A stretch of 64,000 nt of DNA from contig CP000875.1 in NCBI GenBank assembly GCA_000018565.1, forward strand, positions 5,595,199-5,659,198, written 5' to 3'. The DNA is from Herpetosiphon aurantiacus DSM 785 (GTDB lineage: Bacteria; Chloroflexota; Chloroflexia; Chloroflexales; Herpetosiphonaceae). Below the pieces are notes generated by a model, which was given only the letters and a program-made list of their open reading frames with translations, searched no databases and was not told the origin of the DNA. This document shows, in pieces, positions 57,301 through 64,000 of the stretch. Each line of letters begins with the position of its first letter. Position 1 is the first letter of the stretch. Position numbers and translations under genes: made by a program.

Positions 57301-57839
57301 CCCATCCATTGAATAGCGTGGCTGGTTTGTTGTAATTGATTGAGCTTGTTGAGGCTCGCGCCATCAGCCCACACCAAATAGCTATTGCTCGGCACATAAA
57401 TCACCAATTCGGCTCCAGCCTTGGTGAGTTGCTCCAACCAAGTATCTTTGATTGGCCCGATAAATTGTACCAACCACAATTGATGCTCAGCGGTTGGGCT
57501 TTGGGTTAATCTGAGGCTTGGTTGGGCTTTCAGTGGATTGAAGCGAATCCCACGAAAGTTAAGCGTATCTAGATCGTTGGTTGTCGCACCAGCCAATTGC
57601 TTAACCTGGTTCAGTTGATTATCGGCAATTTGCCACAAACCAAATGCCCCATAATCAACCAGCAATTTGCCATGAGTTTGGGCGAAACGGCTCGCTGAGC
57701 TACCAGTATCGATCAACAGTTTGCTGAATGTTTGCGGGTTTGCCGAAGTTTGGGCGGCGCTTGGTTGCCCAGCTGGCAATGCCAAACCCACCAGCATCAA
57801 CGCCAAAACCAGTTGGCGCACCAAAGAAAATCGAGCCAT
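51324..57839 (-). CDS. giant secreted S8 (subtilisin) protease, paralogue
   Basis: A 2,171-residue secreted protease with the same domain order as its neighbour. It has a signal peptide (LVRQLVLALMLVGLALPAG), a prodomain, and an S8 triad with Asp near 316 in VDVVDDG, His near 365 in GHGQINAG, and Ser near 603 in GTSHSAPAVSG. The KP-43-like jelly roll, repeated carboxypeptidase-regulatory-like modules, Rossmann-like insert, beta domains and MAM-like C-terminal part follow, ending LYLPMIMRN. The catalytic core is close to the paralogue, while the repeat modules have diverged more. The ATG has a GGAGG site. The two genes have separate terminators, so they are transcribed separately. Substrates are unknown. 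Confidence 0.93.
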   Translation of the reverse strand: MARFSLVRQLVLALMLVGLALPAGQPSAAQTSANPQTFSKLLIDTGSSASRFAQTHGKLLVDYGAFGLWQIADNQLNQVKQLAGATTNDLDTLNFRGIRFNPLKAQPSLRLTQSPTAEHQLWLVQFIGPIKDTWLEQLTKAGAELVIYVPSNSYLVWADGASLNKLNQLQQTSHAIQWMGVYQPEYRLAPELRTKASSPKRTELVDVSVQIYNAGDIQASVDAVIAASSKLHARPWQVLNFTTLSVQLPETELAALAQRANIYNIEPWSEPELFDERQGQIIAGNVTTLNGKTVPSGPGYLSWLQSQGLPNNPAEYPIVDVVDDGFDDGTINPLHPDFYLNGVRPGTSRITATSNCTLDPRGNSLAGHGQINAGIIGGYNNLTGFPYIDEASSGIAGGYNIGLGIAPYTRMSSTKIFRNSGSFSISNCDGGDSYADIVTAGYEHQAAITSNSWGQPGSMGAYNIYSQLYDQLTRDASSDDAGNQAMLHIFAAGNMGEFGANTVSAPSTAKNVISVGATENVRDEGVLDGNGCEISQADNADDLAVFSGKGPTDDSRIKPDIMAPGTHVIGPAPQESGFLGAGVCGGLTNPYYPDNQTLYTWSSGTSHSAPAVSGAASLLYTKYRTSFGNGATPSPAMLKAYLLASSRYLDGVNTGGNLPTNQQGWGDVYLKTALDSTPRIVVDQSHVFGASGESFSQVGQIADSNKALRVALTWTDAAGGTTGDAFVNDLDLEVTVGGQVYKGNVFNETLSTTGGVADAKNNVESVYLPAGASGAIQVRVIARNIAGDAIPGNADTTDQDFALYVYNASQGAIGTVTGRVSNASNAPVANVRIATSNNLSTVSDANGNYRLVLPVGTYALTASINGVFQSVPALTIGQNAQISQNFTLVYGSISGVVRDSFTPSLPIGGALVSTAGFSTFTDSSGAYQIPVAAPGTVALNVQADRYTPQQQNLNVVANTTTTGNFNLAAGAVEGMISDASSGLGVKDAVVTLDSYTVKTNAAGYYSLRLPLGSYSVGASKVGLIAETQNLTLSNGLTSTLNLSLIPLLSYTPSSLSQSFEFGAAPISDSLSLELTNNTTQPISYSLRELSDAGFTPARNQQRILVVLRTGSDDANAVTIPLSQLGYAYDQIEFGEFATMSLADIQAYDAVMYLGTTDTAANNPQEAKLAEYLDAGGRLLIADNDLGFFTRTGSFYQQYLDASFGSDDPNTANYNLIGLDFMAGINPMVVDFSPDYFAPGSSSRAIFRYSDGSVGGSYIERNGYKAIYLAVDFRNFGTGAFGERIERDIVEVSLAQLLGTTDQINWVELAPLRGEVAAGQNSSVAVSWFPDRLTQPGTYTGTVVLAQTAVYTQTAEIPISITITPNTSQARLSGVVTGSGVCSNTPAPLANVLVTINDQQGLVTSVRTNSAGEYVVFVPTGDEYSLEFSATDHVASSQSITVADGEPSVNNVQLRLDKGCLIVGPHAINTNVVFGESKTEQLFVISTGAQALDVAISETRAKTVNSGDLTLTEVDYNWIEASDGTNLNMGAYDLVNIVTPFPINLYGVSTTDLRISNNGVMILNNLTGLIEIFNPSLENAIHNYVIAPYWDDLDDETGGVYWKVVGEAPNRAVVVQWENRPHYNFWDNTTFQAVLSEQGDILFQYKDVDFNEPFLDFGASATIGVRGTRSEIAQYSVDQPVLRDRMALCISQTCDSLNWLSVSPNKLSNLTGTPSSFQTVDLAIDTSNFETVGVYTTNLVLNHTTPQPPVVVPVTVNVTLPEGYGVLNGLVETTLVCDVNPMPLANVKITIDTEPPTVLYTNNVGNYSRPIPAGSYNVLVEGYPGAFTSVSYQLTVEAGQTYQQDSLLRLKAPCLDTSSTPAITTTTELNMPITASFSLSNIGAGVLDWQIEERLPQQKALAANAQRVTTSQTEAQPQLVPASERLLDGGFEATTISDNVATNPYWSQDSRNFASLLCTVECDDIMPHTGDWFIWMGGIGSNFGTETSYFSQDFSQTSFSAGTLSFWLSVTAPMDRPDDYMRVLINNNEVFRVTNADRANYGSYTLVTVPINEQVLGGRELHSIRFEAQIVQGGNTNFFIDDLSLDLIQSCAGDAVDWLHVEPTRGSIAADSEQTIDVAFDPTGLAVGTHTASLCLITNNPNRQNVRIPVSLTVEPAAIPNYPLYLPMIMRN

Positions 57840-58306
57840 GCTATTTCCTCCACACAGCGAGATCACGGCAACAAGTGCCAACCACAGCCGATTCAATCGA
57901 CCAGACCAGCGTGATTGAACCGACTGCCCCCTTGACTTGAGCACAGCAAAGCCAACCTAGGAAGGTTGTAGTTGTAGTCAAGCCTCGATTATTCAGTTGT
58001 TGCAGCATTGCAGGGAATGTAGCCAAACCAGCATTCGTACTCGAACGTGTTCGCTAAAGAGACCGGTTCCAGAGACTGCGATCCAAAGGTATTGCGTTTA
58101 AGAATGCTTGGTACTATGTCCGCCAATGGACGAATTAAGCGAGCAGCCTTCCTCGGACGGTGCGTGGTGTAGGAGCAACAGCGAGCCTAGATGACGCGAA
58201 GTATGAGGCACTTCATCGTGGGGCTGAGCAATAATCGTGATTGATTATTGGGATCGGTCTCATTTTACTAAAAATTTTATTTTTTGCAACTAACTCAATC
58301 TTTGGA
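57840..58306. other. divergent intergenic region upstream of protease and leuS
   Basis: About 470 bases between the second protease (minus) and the leuS promoter (plus). It includes the palindromic CGAACGTGTTCG near 58040 and a GC-rich stretch around 58140-58220 that could fold. I recognise no riboswitch or gene. The promoter of the protease must lie at the left side. Confidence 0.55.
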
Positions 58307-58337
58307 TTGATGTCTACAAATCAAGCCGTGGTATAAT
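58307..58337 (+). promoter_or_regulatory. leuS T-box promoter
   Basis: A TTGATG -35-like box (58307-58312) and a consensus TATAAT (58332-58337), 19 bases apart, directly before the T-box leader. Confidence 0.65.
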
Positions 58338-58344
58338 CGCCCTA

Positions 58345-58580
58345 AATCAGAATCTGGTTCGCGGGAGTATTAAGCGCGTTTTTACAGAGAGTAGCTGGCT
58401 GGTGCAAAGCTACACCCAGTGCCCAACTCGCCCGTTTATGCCCCATCAGGGAACAGCTTCGGCCTAGTAGTTGGTGGCGGGTGCGCCCGTTATTGCGCCT
58501 ACGAGTGATGTGCTTCGGCTCATAAGCAGGGTGGTACCACGGGGTTTTGCTCCGTCCCTGACATGGGTTCGGGGTTTTTT
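58345..58580 (+). promoter_or_regulatory. T-box leader controlling leuS
   Basis: The T-box sequence AGGGTGGTACCACGG occurs at 58529-58542, followed by CTCCGTCCCTG and a GGGGTTTTTTG tract that serve as the terminator/antiterminator part. Upstream, AGAGAGTAGCTGGCTGGTGC has the form of a T-box stem with its AGTA and GGTG elements. A CTC (Leu) triplet lies in CCCAACTCGCCC where a specifier could be; that assignment is tentative. Uncharged tRNA-Leu would promote readthrough into leuS, the next gene. Confidence 0.88.
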
Positions 58581-58601
58581 GTTTTAGATTTTTGTTTAGT
58601 T

Positions 58602-58814
58602 CCCTCACCCTTCGCTTACAAGGGTAGGTTTCTGCTGCGAACCACGGATAGGCTGGTTCATCGGTAGATCTATGACTACCAACAATTGCCCTTGAGGGGG
58701 TGCAGGGGGCTTTAATCCCCCTGCGTCTCCCGCCTTGAGGCGGGACGGAAGGGTGATGATCAATGATCATGTTTAAAACCTATCCTTGACAGAAGCGAGC
58801 CAGGGGGTGAGGGG
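58602..58814. repeat. family A repeat, altered or expanded copy
   Basis: The same boundary elements TCCCTCACCC and GGGGGTGAGGGG are 200 bases apart instead of about 100. The interior differs: it contains CAGGGGGCTTTAATCCCCCTG and CCCGCCTTGAGGCGGG hairpins. It lies between the T-box and the leuS start codon, so it is transcribed as part of the leader. Confidence 0.55.
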
Positions 58815-58866
58815 AAAAGTTTTAGATTTTGCCAATTGCAGATATTTTTTAGCCAAGGAGTTGATG

Positions 58867-61311
58867 ATGGCCACTCGCTATGATAGTAGCATCACCGAGC
58901 CAAAATGGCGCGAACGTTGGGAACGCGACGGCATTTATCGCTTCGAGCCAGACAGCGATAAGCCTAAACACTATGCCGTCACTATGTTGCCCTATCCATC
59001 GGGCAATTTGCACATTGGCCATTGGTATGCCATGTCGCCCAGCGACGTGCATGCCCGCTACATGCGCATGCGTGGCTACAACGTCTTTTTCCCAATGGGC
59101 TTCGATGCCTTTGGCCTGCCCGCTGAAAACGCCGCAATCAAAAACAACTTAGATCCGCGCAAATGGACCTATTCCAACATTGAATATATGCGCGGCCAAT
59201 TGCAATCGATGGGCATGATGGTCGATTGGGATCAGCAAATTGTTAGCGCCGACCCTGAATATTATCGCTGGAATCAGTGGTTTTTTATTCAGTTTTTCAA
59301 GCGTGGCTTAGCCTACAAAAAATTCTCAGCCGTCGATTGGTGTCCCAAGTGTAATACAACCTTGGCCCGCGAACAGGTTGTGGGCGATGAGCGGCGCTGT
59401 GAACGCTGCGATAGCTTAGTCACCAAGCGCGATTTGGATCAATGGTATTTCAAAATTACTTCATACGCTGATGAATTGCTGAATTTCTCAGAGTTGGATT
59501 GGCCTGAGCGCATCACAACCATGCAGCGCAACTGGATTGGTCGCTCAGAAGGAGCTGAAATCAGCTTCAAATCTGAGGCTGGCGACCCAATTACGGTCTT
59601 TTCAACTCGCCCCGACACCTTGTGGGGTGCAACCTTTATGGTGTTGGCTCCGGAACATCCGTTGGTTGCCAAATTGACCAGCGCCGAGCAAAAAGCCAGC
59701 GTCGATGCCTATGTAGCCGAAGCAATTCGCAAAACCGAAGTTGAGCGCCAATCGACCGACGACGAAAAGCCCAAAACTGGCGTGTGGATCGGTGCGTATG
59801 CGATCAATCCAGCGAGCCAAGAGCGCGTGCCAATTTGGATTGCCGATTATGTGTTGATGACCTATGGCACTGGCGCGATCATGGCCGTGCCCGGCCACGA
59901 TGAACGCGATTTTGCCTTTGCCAAAACCTTTGGCTTGGCAATCAAACGCGTAGTTACCCAATCTGAGCAAACTGCCGAAACTCCCTTGGAAGCAGCCGAG
60001 CCAGCCTATGGCACGGTCGTTAATTCAGGCCAAATCGATGGCTTGAGCTCAGCCGAGGCCAAAGAAGCTGTGATTAACTGGCTGGAAGCTGAGCAATTGG
60101 GCAAACGGGCGATTAATTATCGTTTGCGCGATTGGCTGGTCAGCCGCCAACGCTATTGGGGTACGCCAATCCCGATGATTTATTGCCCAACATGTGGTAC
60201 TGTACCCGTGCCAGAAGATCAATTACCATTGTTGCTGCCCGATAGTGTTGATTTCAAGCCAACAGGCGAATCGCCCTTGAAATTGCACCCAACCTGGCGC
60301 TTTACCACATGTCCAACCTGTGGCGGCGAGGCTGAGCGCGACACCGACACCATGGATACATTTGTTGATTCGTCGTGGTATCAAGTGCGCTACTTAAGCC
60401 CGCACGAAACGAATGCGCCCTTTACCAAAGCGATTGCCGATAAATGGTTGCCAGTTGATCAATATACGGGTGGTCGCGAACATGCCGTGATGCACTTGCT
60501 GTACACCCGTTTTTGGTGGAAAGCCATGCGTGATATGGGCTTAGTCAGCGCTAACGAGCCAATGACCCGTTTGATCAACCAAGGGGTGATTTTAGGCGAA
60601 GATAGTAATAAAATGTCGAAATCGCGCGGCAATGTGATTGACCCAGATATGCTGGTAGCCCAATATGGTGCTGACACCGTGCGCACTTTCTTGATGTTTA
60701 TTGGCCCGTGGGAGCAAGGCGGTCCATGGAATAATCGCGGGATCGAAGGTTGTGTGCGCTTCTTGGATCGGGCTTGGCGGGTCGTGACTGATACGCCACA
60801 ACGCCACGATGCTGTGGGCGATGCTAGCACATTGGAGCGCCAAACCCATCGGATCATCAAAAAAGTTGGCGACGATTTGCAGCGTTTTGCCTTTAACACC
60901 GCCATTGCTGGCTTGATGGAGTTCGTCAACGAATTGATGAAAGTCCGCGAAACCGATGTGTATGGCACTACAACATGGCGCAAGGCCACCGAAACCTTGA
61001 CCTTGTTGTTAGCACCAATCGCTCCCCACATTGCTGAAGAATTATGGGAATTTTTGGGCAACAGCCAAAGCGTCCATTTGCAAGCTTGGCCAAGCTACGA
61101 TGAAACCTTATTGATCGACGAATCGATTGAATTGCCAGTGCAAATAAATGGTAAAGTTCGCGGTAAAATACAGGTAGCCGCCACCGCCGATGAACCAAGC
61201 ATCATTGCAACCGCTTTGGCTGATGAAAAGATTGCCCCCTTGGTCGCGGGCAAAACCATCGTCAAGCAAATTGTGGTACCAAATCGCTTGGTCAATATCG
61301 TAATCAAATAA
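58867..61311 (+). CDS. leuS: leucyl-tRNA synthetase
   Basis: An 814-residue class I synthetase that charges tRNA-Leu. HIGH is at residues 49-52 (NLHIGHWYAMSP) and KMSKS near 582 (NKMSKSRGN). The CP1 editing domain spans about 220-420 with FSTRPDTLWGATF and GTGAIMAVPGHD. Zinc-knuckle Cys pairs occur in CPKC...CERC and again in CPTCGT and CPTCGG. AAGGAG lies 6 bases before the ATG at 58867; the ATG at 58864 is closer than optimal. It is preceded by a T-box. Confidence 0.97.
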   Translation: MATRYDSSITEPKWRERWERDGIYRFEPDSDKPKHYAVTMLPYPSGNLHIGHWYAMSPSDVHARYMRMRGYNVFFPMGFDAFGLPAENAAIKNNLDPRKWTYSNIEYMRGQLQSMGMMVDWDQQIVSADPEYYRWNQWFFIQFFKRGLAYKKFSAVDWCPKCNTTLAREQVVGDERRCERCDSLVTKRDLDQWYFKITSYADELLNFSELDWPERITTMQRNWIGRSEGAEISFKSEAGDPITVFSTRPDTLWGATFMVLAPEHPLVAKLTSAEQKASVDAYVAEAIRKTEVERQSTDDEKPKTGVWIGAYAINPASQERVPIWIADYVLMTYGTGAIMAVPGHDERDFAFAKTFGLAIKRVVTQSEQTAETPLEAAEPAYGTVVNSGQIDGLSSAEAKEAVINWLEAEQLGKRAINYRLRDWLVSRQRYWGTPIPMIYCPTCGTVPVPEDQLPLLLPDSVDFKPTGESPLKLHPTWRFTTCPTCGGEAERDTDTMDTFVDSSWYQVRYLSPHETNAPFTKAIADKWLPVDQYTGGREHAVMHLLYTRFWWKAMRDMGLVSANEPMTRLINQGVILGEDSNKMSKSRGNVIDPDMLVAQYGADTVRTFLMFIGPWEQGGPWNNRGIEGCVRFLDRAWRVVTDTPQRHDAVGDASTLERQTHRIIKKVGDDLQRFAFNTAIAGLMEFVNELMKVRETDVYGTTTWRKATETLTLLLAPIAPHIAEELWEFLGNSQSVHLQAWPSYDETLLIDESIELPVQINGKVRGKIQVAATADEPSIIATALADEKIAPLVAGKTIVKQIVVPNRLVNIVIK

Positions 61312-61324
61312 GTTTTTGGCCAGA

Positions 61325-61356
61325 CAACGGAAGGGTCGTAGAGAAACCCTTCCGTT
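61325..61356 (+). terminator. hairpin between leuS and STAS gene
   Basis: CAACGGAAGGGT and ACCCTTCCGTTG, 12 perfect pairs with a 9-base loop, lie 14 bases past the leuS stop. There is no T-run, so termination may be partial. Confidence 0.6.
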
Positions 61357-61420
61357 GGCCAACCCAAGAAGCGAGATAGCTTGGCAATTCGGAAACGTTG
61401 CCAACATTCAAGGAGCCTGC

Positions 61421-62236
61421 ATGACCAACTATTACGAAATGTTCAAGCAGCACGAAGAATCGATCGTCGAAACCATTATTACTACCTTGCAAACCCAAAT
61501 TCCTACCTACGGCAAAATATCACGCGATGATGTTCGCAAACGGGTCATCGCTGGGCTTGATCCATATGCCCGCGATTTGGATACAGAGCATCCCAAGGCT
61601 TTTCCTGATTATTGGCGCGAAACGAGCTACTTACGGGCGCAACAAGGTATTCCTATTGGCGATTTCTTGCAGGTTTTGCTCCTTTCCACCGATATTATGA
61701 TTCAGGGTTTGCGCCAAGCCTACCCCGATAGTACCGCTGATCAAATTAATGTGATTGAAAAAGGCCATCAAATTACGACCGCTGCGATTGCTGCTGTCTA
61801 CGAAGGCTTTCAACAACACAAAGATGAAATTATCTCATCACAAACCTACGCACTGGCCGAAGTTTCATCGCCAATCGTGCCAGTCTATGAAGGCGTTTTG
61901 GTCTTGCCCTTGATTGGCTCAATCGATTCGATGCGGGCAGGCCAAATTATGGAATCGCTGCTTGAATCAATCAACACCTATAGCGCAGATGTCGTCATTT
62001 TGGATATTACTGGTGTTCCAGTGATCGACACGGGCGTTGCCAATTATTTGTTGCAATCCGCTCGCGCCGCGCGTTTGCTTGGTTCAACCGTGGTACTGGT
62101 CGGGATTGGCGCTGAAATTGCCCAAACGATTGTCCAATTAGGCATCGATCTTACGGGCATCGTCACCCGCGCCAACTTACAATCGGGCATCGAATACGCC
62201 CTAGATTTACAAGGCTTGGCGATTCGCCCCCGTTAA
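61421..62236 (+). CDS. RsbR-like STAS protein 1
   Basis: A 271-residue cytoplasmic protein with an N-terminal RsbRD-like helical domain (about 1-150) and a C-terminal STAS domain (about 160-270). The STAS part has VLPLIGSID, VVILDITGVPVIDTGVANYL with the region of the phosphorylatable Thr/Ser, and STVVLVGIGAEIAQTI. Such proteins are stressosome components that control partner-switching kinases. AAGGAG precedes the ATG at 61421. No RsbS or RsbT partner lies nearby in the window. It is followed by a close paralogue. Confidence 0.9.
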   Translation: MTNYYEMFKQHEESIVETIITTLQTQIPTYGKISRDDVRKRVIAGLDPYARDLDTEHPKAFPDYWRETSYLRAQQGIPIGDFLQVLLLSTDIMIQGLRQAYPDSTADQINVIEKGHQITTAAIAAVYEGFQQHKDEIISSQTYALAEVSSPIVPVYEGVLVLPLIGSIDSMRAGQIMESLLESINTYSADVVILDITGVPVIDTGVANYLLQSARAARLLGSTVVLVGIGAEIAQTIVQLGIDLTGIVTRANLQSGIEYALDLQGLAIRPR

Positions 62237-62347
62237 TTAGGCTCAACGCTGTTAAATCAGCATAGTTTTAGAGACTCGGCAGATCGCAGTAGGTTGGCAT
62301 TTTTATCGCAATCAAAAAAACCTAAGGTTTTAGGAGGGCTCGCAACT

Positions 62348-63163
62348 ATGTCAGATTTAGCAGCTTTTTACACCAAACACTTTGATGAAATTATCGACAC
62401 TACGATCGAATTAATTCAAGCCAATGTGGTTGAATATAGCAAAATGGCGCGTGATGAGCTTAAAAAGCGAGCTGTTGCCGCCATCGATGCATTAATTCGC
62501 GATTTACGTGAGCCAGATATCCATGCCTACCAACAACATATGCGAGCGATAAGCTATGAGCGCTTCCGCCAAAATATTCCATTAAATAGCGTTCAACAAG
62601 TCTTGCGCAGCATTAATCAAGCGACCTCCAATACATTTCGCAAATACTATGCTGAAGATCCCATCCTTTTGCTCGAAATGGTCGAACGCCTGCATGAGCT
62701 AACCGAAGAAGGTATGATGGGCATGTTCAATGGCTATGAAGATGCCCAAATCGAAATTATCTCCAACCAAGAATCTGCCTTAGCCGAAGTTTCATCACCA
62801 ATCGTGCCAGTTTATGGTGGAATTCTGGTGTTGCCACTGATTGGCTCAGTTGATTCGCGGCGAGCTGGCCAAATTATGGAAGCCCTGCTCGAAGCAATCA
62901 ACACCTATAGCGCCGATGTCGTGATTTTGGATATTACGGGTGTTCCGGTGATCGATACTGGCGTTGCCAATTATCTCCTCCAAGCTGCTCGTGCTGCACG
63001 TTTGCTCGGCTCGACCGTGGTGCTGGTGGGGATTGGCGCTGAAATTGCCCAAACGATTGTTCAATTGGGCATCGATTTGACTGGGATTGTTACCCGCGCC
63101 AACCTGCAAGCCGGAGTTGAATATGCGCTCGAATTGCAAGGCCTAGCGATTCGCCCGCGCTAA
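62348..63163 (+). CDS. RsbR-like STAS protein 2
   Basis: A 271-residue paralogue of the preceding gene with the same N-terminal helical plus C-terminal STAS layout. The C-terminal 110 residues are almost identical to those of the first copy (shared AEVSSPIVPVY, SADVVILDITGVPVIDTG and GIVTRANLQ), whereas the N-terminal sensor-like halves differ strongly. AGGAGG lies about 10 bases before the ATG at 62348. The two likely co-assemble while reading different inputs, which is an inference. Confidence 0.9.
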   Translation: MSDLAAFYTKHFDEIIDTTIELIQANVVEYSKMARDELKKRAVAAIDALIRDLREPDIHAYQQHMRAISYERFRQNIPLNSVQQVLRSINQATSNTFRKYYAEDPILLLEMVERLHELTEEGMMGMFNGYEDAQIEIISNQESALAEVSSPIVPVYGGILVLPLIGSVDSRRAGQIMEALLEAINTYSADVVILDITGVPVIDTGVANYLLQAARAARLLGSTVVLVGIGAEIAQTIVQLGIDLTGIVTRANLQAGVEYALELQGLAIRPR

Positions 63164-63206
63164 ACATTAATTGCCTGAGCCACGTCATTTTTTGGTTTGG
63201 CGTGGC

Positions 63207-64000
63207 CTAGCCTTTGGCGATAATTTGGCCGACCGCAGCTTGCAGGGTTGCGGCGGTCGCGACATGCTGCAAATCAGCGCCCATTCCAACCAAGGCTTGA
63301 GCGACCTCAGGTCGTACCCCGATTAATGTTGTTTGAGCACCAAGCAAATAGGCGGCCCGCAACATTCGCTGCATGCCAATTGCACCTTCAGCATCGATCA
63401 ATTGAACTCCGGTCAAATCTATCAGCAAACGTTGAACTGGCTGCTGATTCAATGATTCCATCAAAACCCGTTGACATTCAATAATTCGCTGCTGATCAAG
63501 TACCCCGATCAGGGGTAGAACCAGCACGCCCGGCAAAACCGGAATCGTTGGAAATGAGAGCGCCTGAACTGCTTGAGTCAATTGATTACGTTGGATTTGT
63601 TCCTGCTCAAGTTGTTCTACCATTACGCTCAAGCGCCGCCGTTCCTGCTCCAACAAAGCCGTGTGCCGCTCCAACTCGGTAATATCCCGAATGAACAACA
63701 TCGTACCTTGGCTCTGTCCAGCGCTATCCAAAATTGGTGATACTGCATTTTCTAGCAAGCGCAAAGGGTTGCCCAAGGCCAGCGTTTGAGTAAAAGCTTG
63801 GATTTGCGGCTGCGCTAATGCTTTAGCCAAAGCCGCAACATCATCAACTGCAACTCCAATCGTTTGAAATGCCTGTTGAAGTGGTTGCTGAGTTTGCAAA
63901 CCAAGCTGGTGGGCCGCATTATTGAGATAAACAATCATTCCTTCGCGATCAACGACCACCATCGCTTCGCTCATGGTTTGCAAAGCCTGCTGCACCGCTA
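63207..64000 (-). CDS. PAS-STAS regulatory protein, N-terminus beyond right edge
   Basis: The minus-strand frame is open to the right edge; a GTG at 63995 is in frame, but the coding sequence probably continues. The visible 262 residues have a PAS domain (MSEAMVVVDREGMIVYLNNA; MLFIRDITELE), a coiled coil of about 40 residues rich in Gln and Glu, and a C-terminal STAS domain with VLVLPLIGVLD and LLIDLTGVQLIDAEGA. It converges on the two RsbR-like genes and shares their STAS motifs, which points to one partner-switching network. Confidence 0.85.
   Translation of the reverse strand, partial: AVQQALQTMSEAMVVVDREGMIVYLNNAAHQLGLQTQQPLQQAFQTIGVAVDDVAALAKALAQPQIQAFTQTLALGNPLRLLENAVSPILDSAGQSQGTMLFIRDITELERHTALLEQERRRLSVMVEQLEQEQIQRNQLTQAVQALSFPTIPVLPGVLVLPLIGVLDQQRIIECQRVLMESLNQQPVQRLLIDLTGVQLIDAEGAIGMQRMLRAAYLLGAQTTLIGVRPEVAQALVGMGADLQHVATAATLQAAVGQIIAKG

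Noticed and set aside
58342-58770. 142-codon minus-strand frame
   Set aside because: It runs antisense through the T-box leader and a repeat.
1-64000. CRISPR array, insertion sequence or prophage
   Set aside because: No regularly spaced direct repeats, transposase, integrase or phage structural genes were recognised.

Overview
The window looks like a chromosomal segment of a Chloroflexota bacterium, most probably Herpetosiphon or a close relative. This rests on inference: roughly 50% GC, a T-box leader on leuS, very large secreted subtilases ending in a short LYLPM-type tail, DUF4230 and GrdB-like genes of the kind seen in that phylum, and intergenic repeat families. No phage or insertion sequence was recognised. 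Most of the window is core or housekeeping DNA, with a few accessory loci.

Layout. 0-4.3 kb is a minus-strand run: a TPR protein cut by the left edge, apt, an unknown gene, pxpA, an MscS channel and a DUF4230 protein. 4.5-9 kb holds an SH3/NlpC-P60 cell-wall hydrolase with a long AT-rich upstream region, a GT4 glycosyltransferase, a small membrane protein and an SDR dehydrogenase. 9.4-21.4 kb is a fatty-acid beta-oxidation neighbourhood: two thiolases, an acyl-CoA dehydrogenase, a FadN-type dehydrogenase/hydratase and a MarR regulator. topA, cobS and a C45 acyltransferase-like gene are interspersed, and the gaps are rich in short repeats. 21.8-28.3 kb is a complete, translationally coupled Wadjet (JetABCD) anti-plasmid operon. 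28.3-34.5 kb holds a possible structured RNA, mutY, an alpha/beta hydrolase, a histidine kinase/receiver/membrane-protein cluster, and a gene interrupted by one in-frame UGA that is best read as a selenoprotein with its own SECIS hairpin.

34.6-44.3 kb continues with trxA, adk, tRNA-Leu(CAG), a methyltransferase, a lipoprotein, a talC-pgsA-plsY operon, a family 4 uracil-DNA glycosylase and an RNase J gene preceded by an overlapping 16-codon ORF. 44.4-57.8 kb is filled by two tandem paralogous secreted S8 proteases of about 2,180 residues each. 58.3-61.3 kb is a T-box-controlled leuS. 61.4-64 kb has two RsbR-like STAS proteins with nearly identical C-terminal halves, facing a PAS-STAS gene cut by the right edge.

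The most notable items are the UGA-containing GrdB-like gene next to thioredoxin, the compact Wadjet operon, the paired giant proteases with a shared C-terminal tail, the T-box, and several repeat families confined to gene boundaries.
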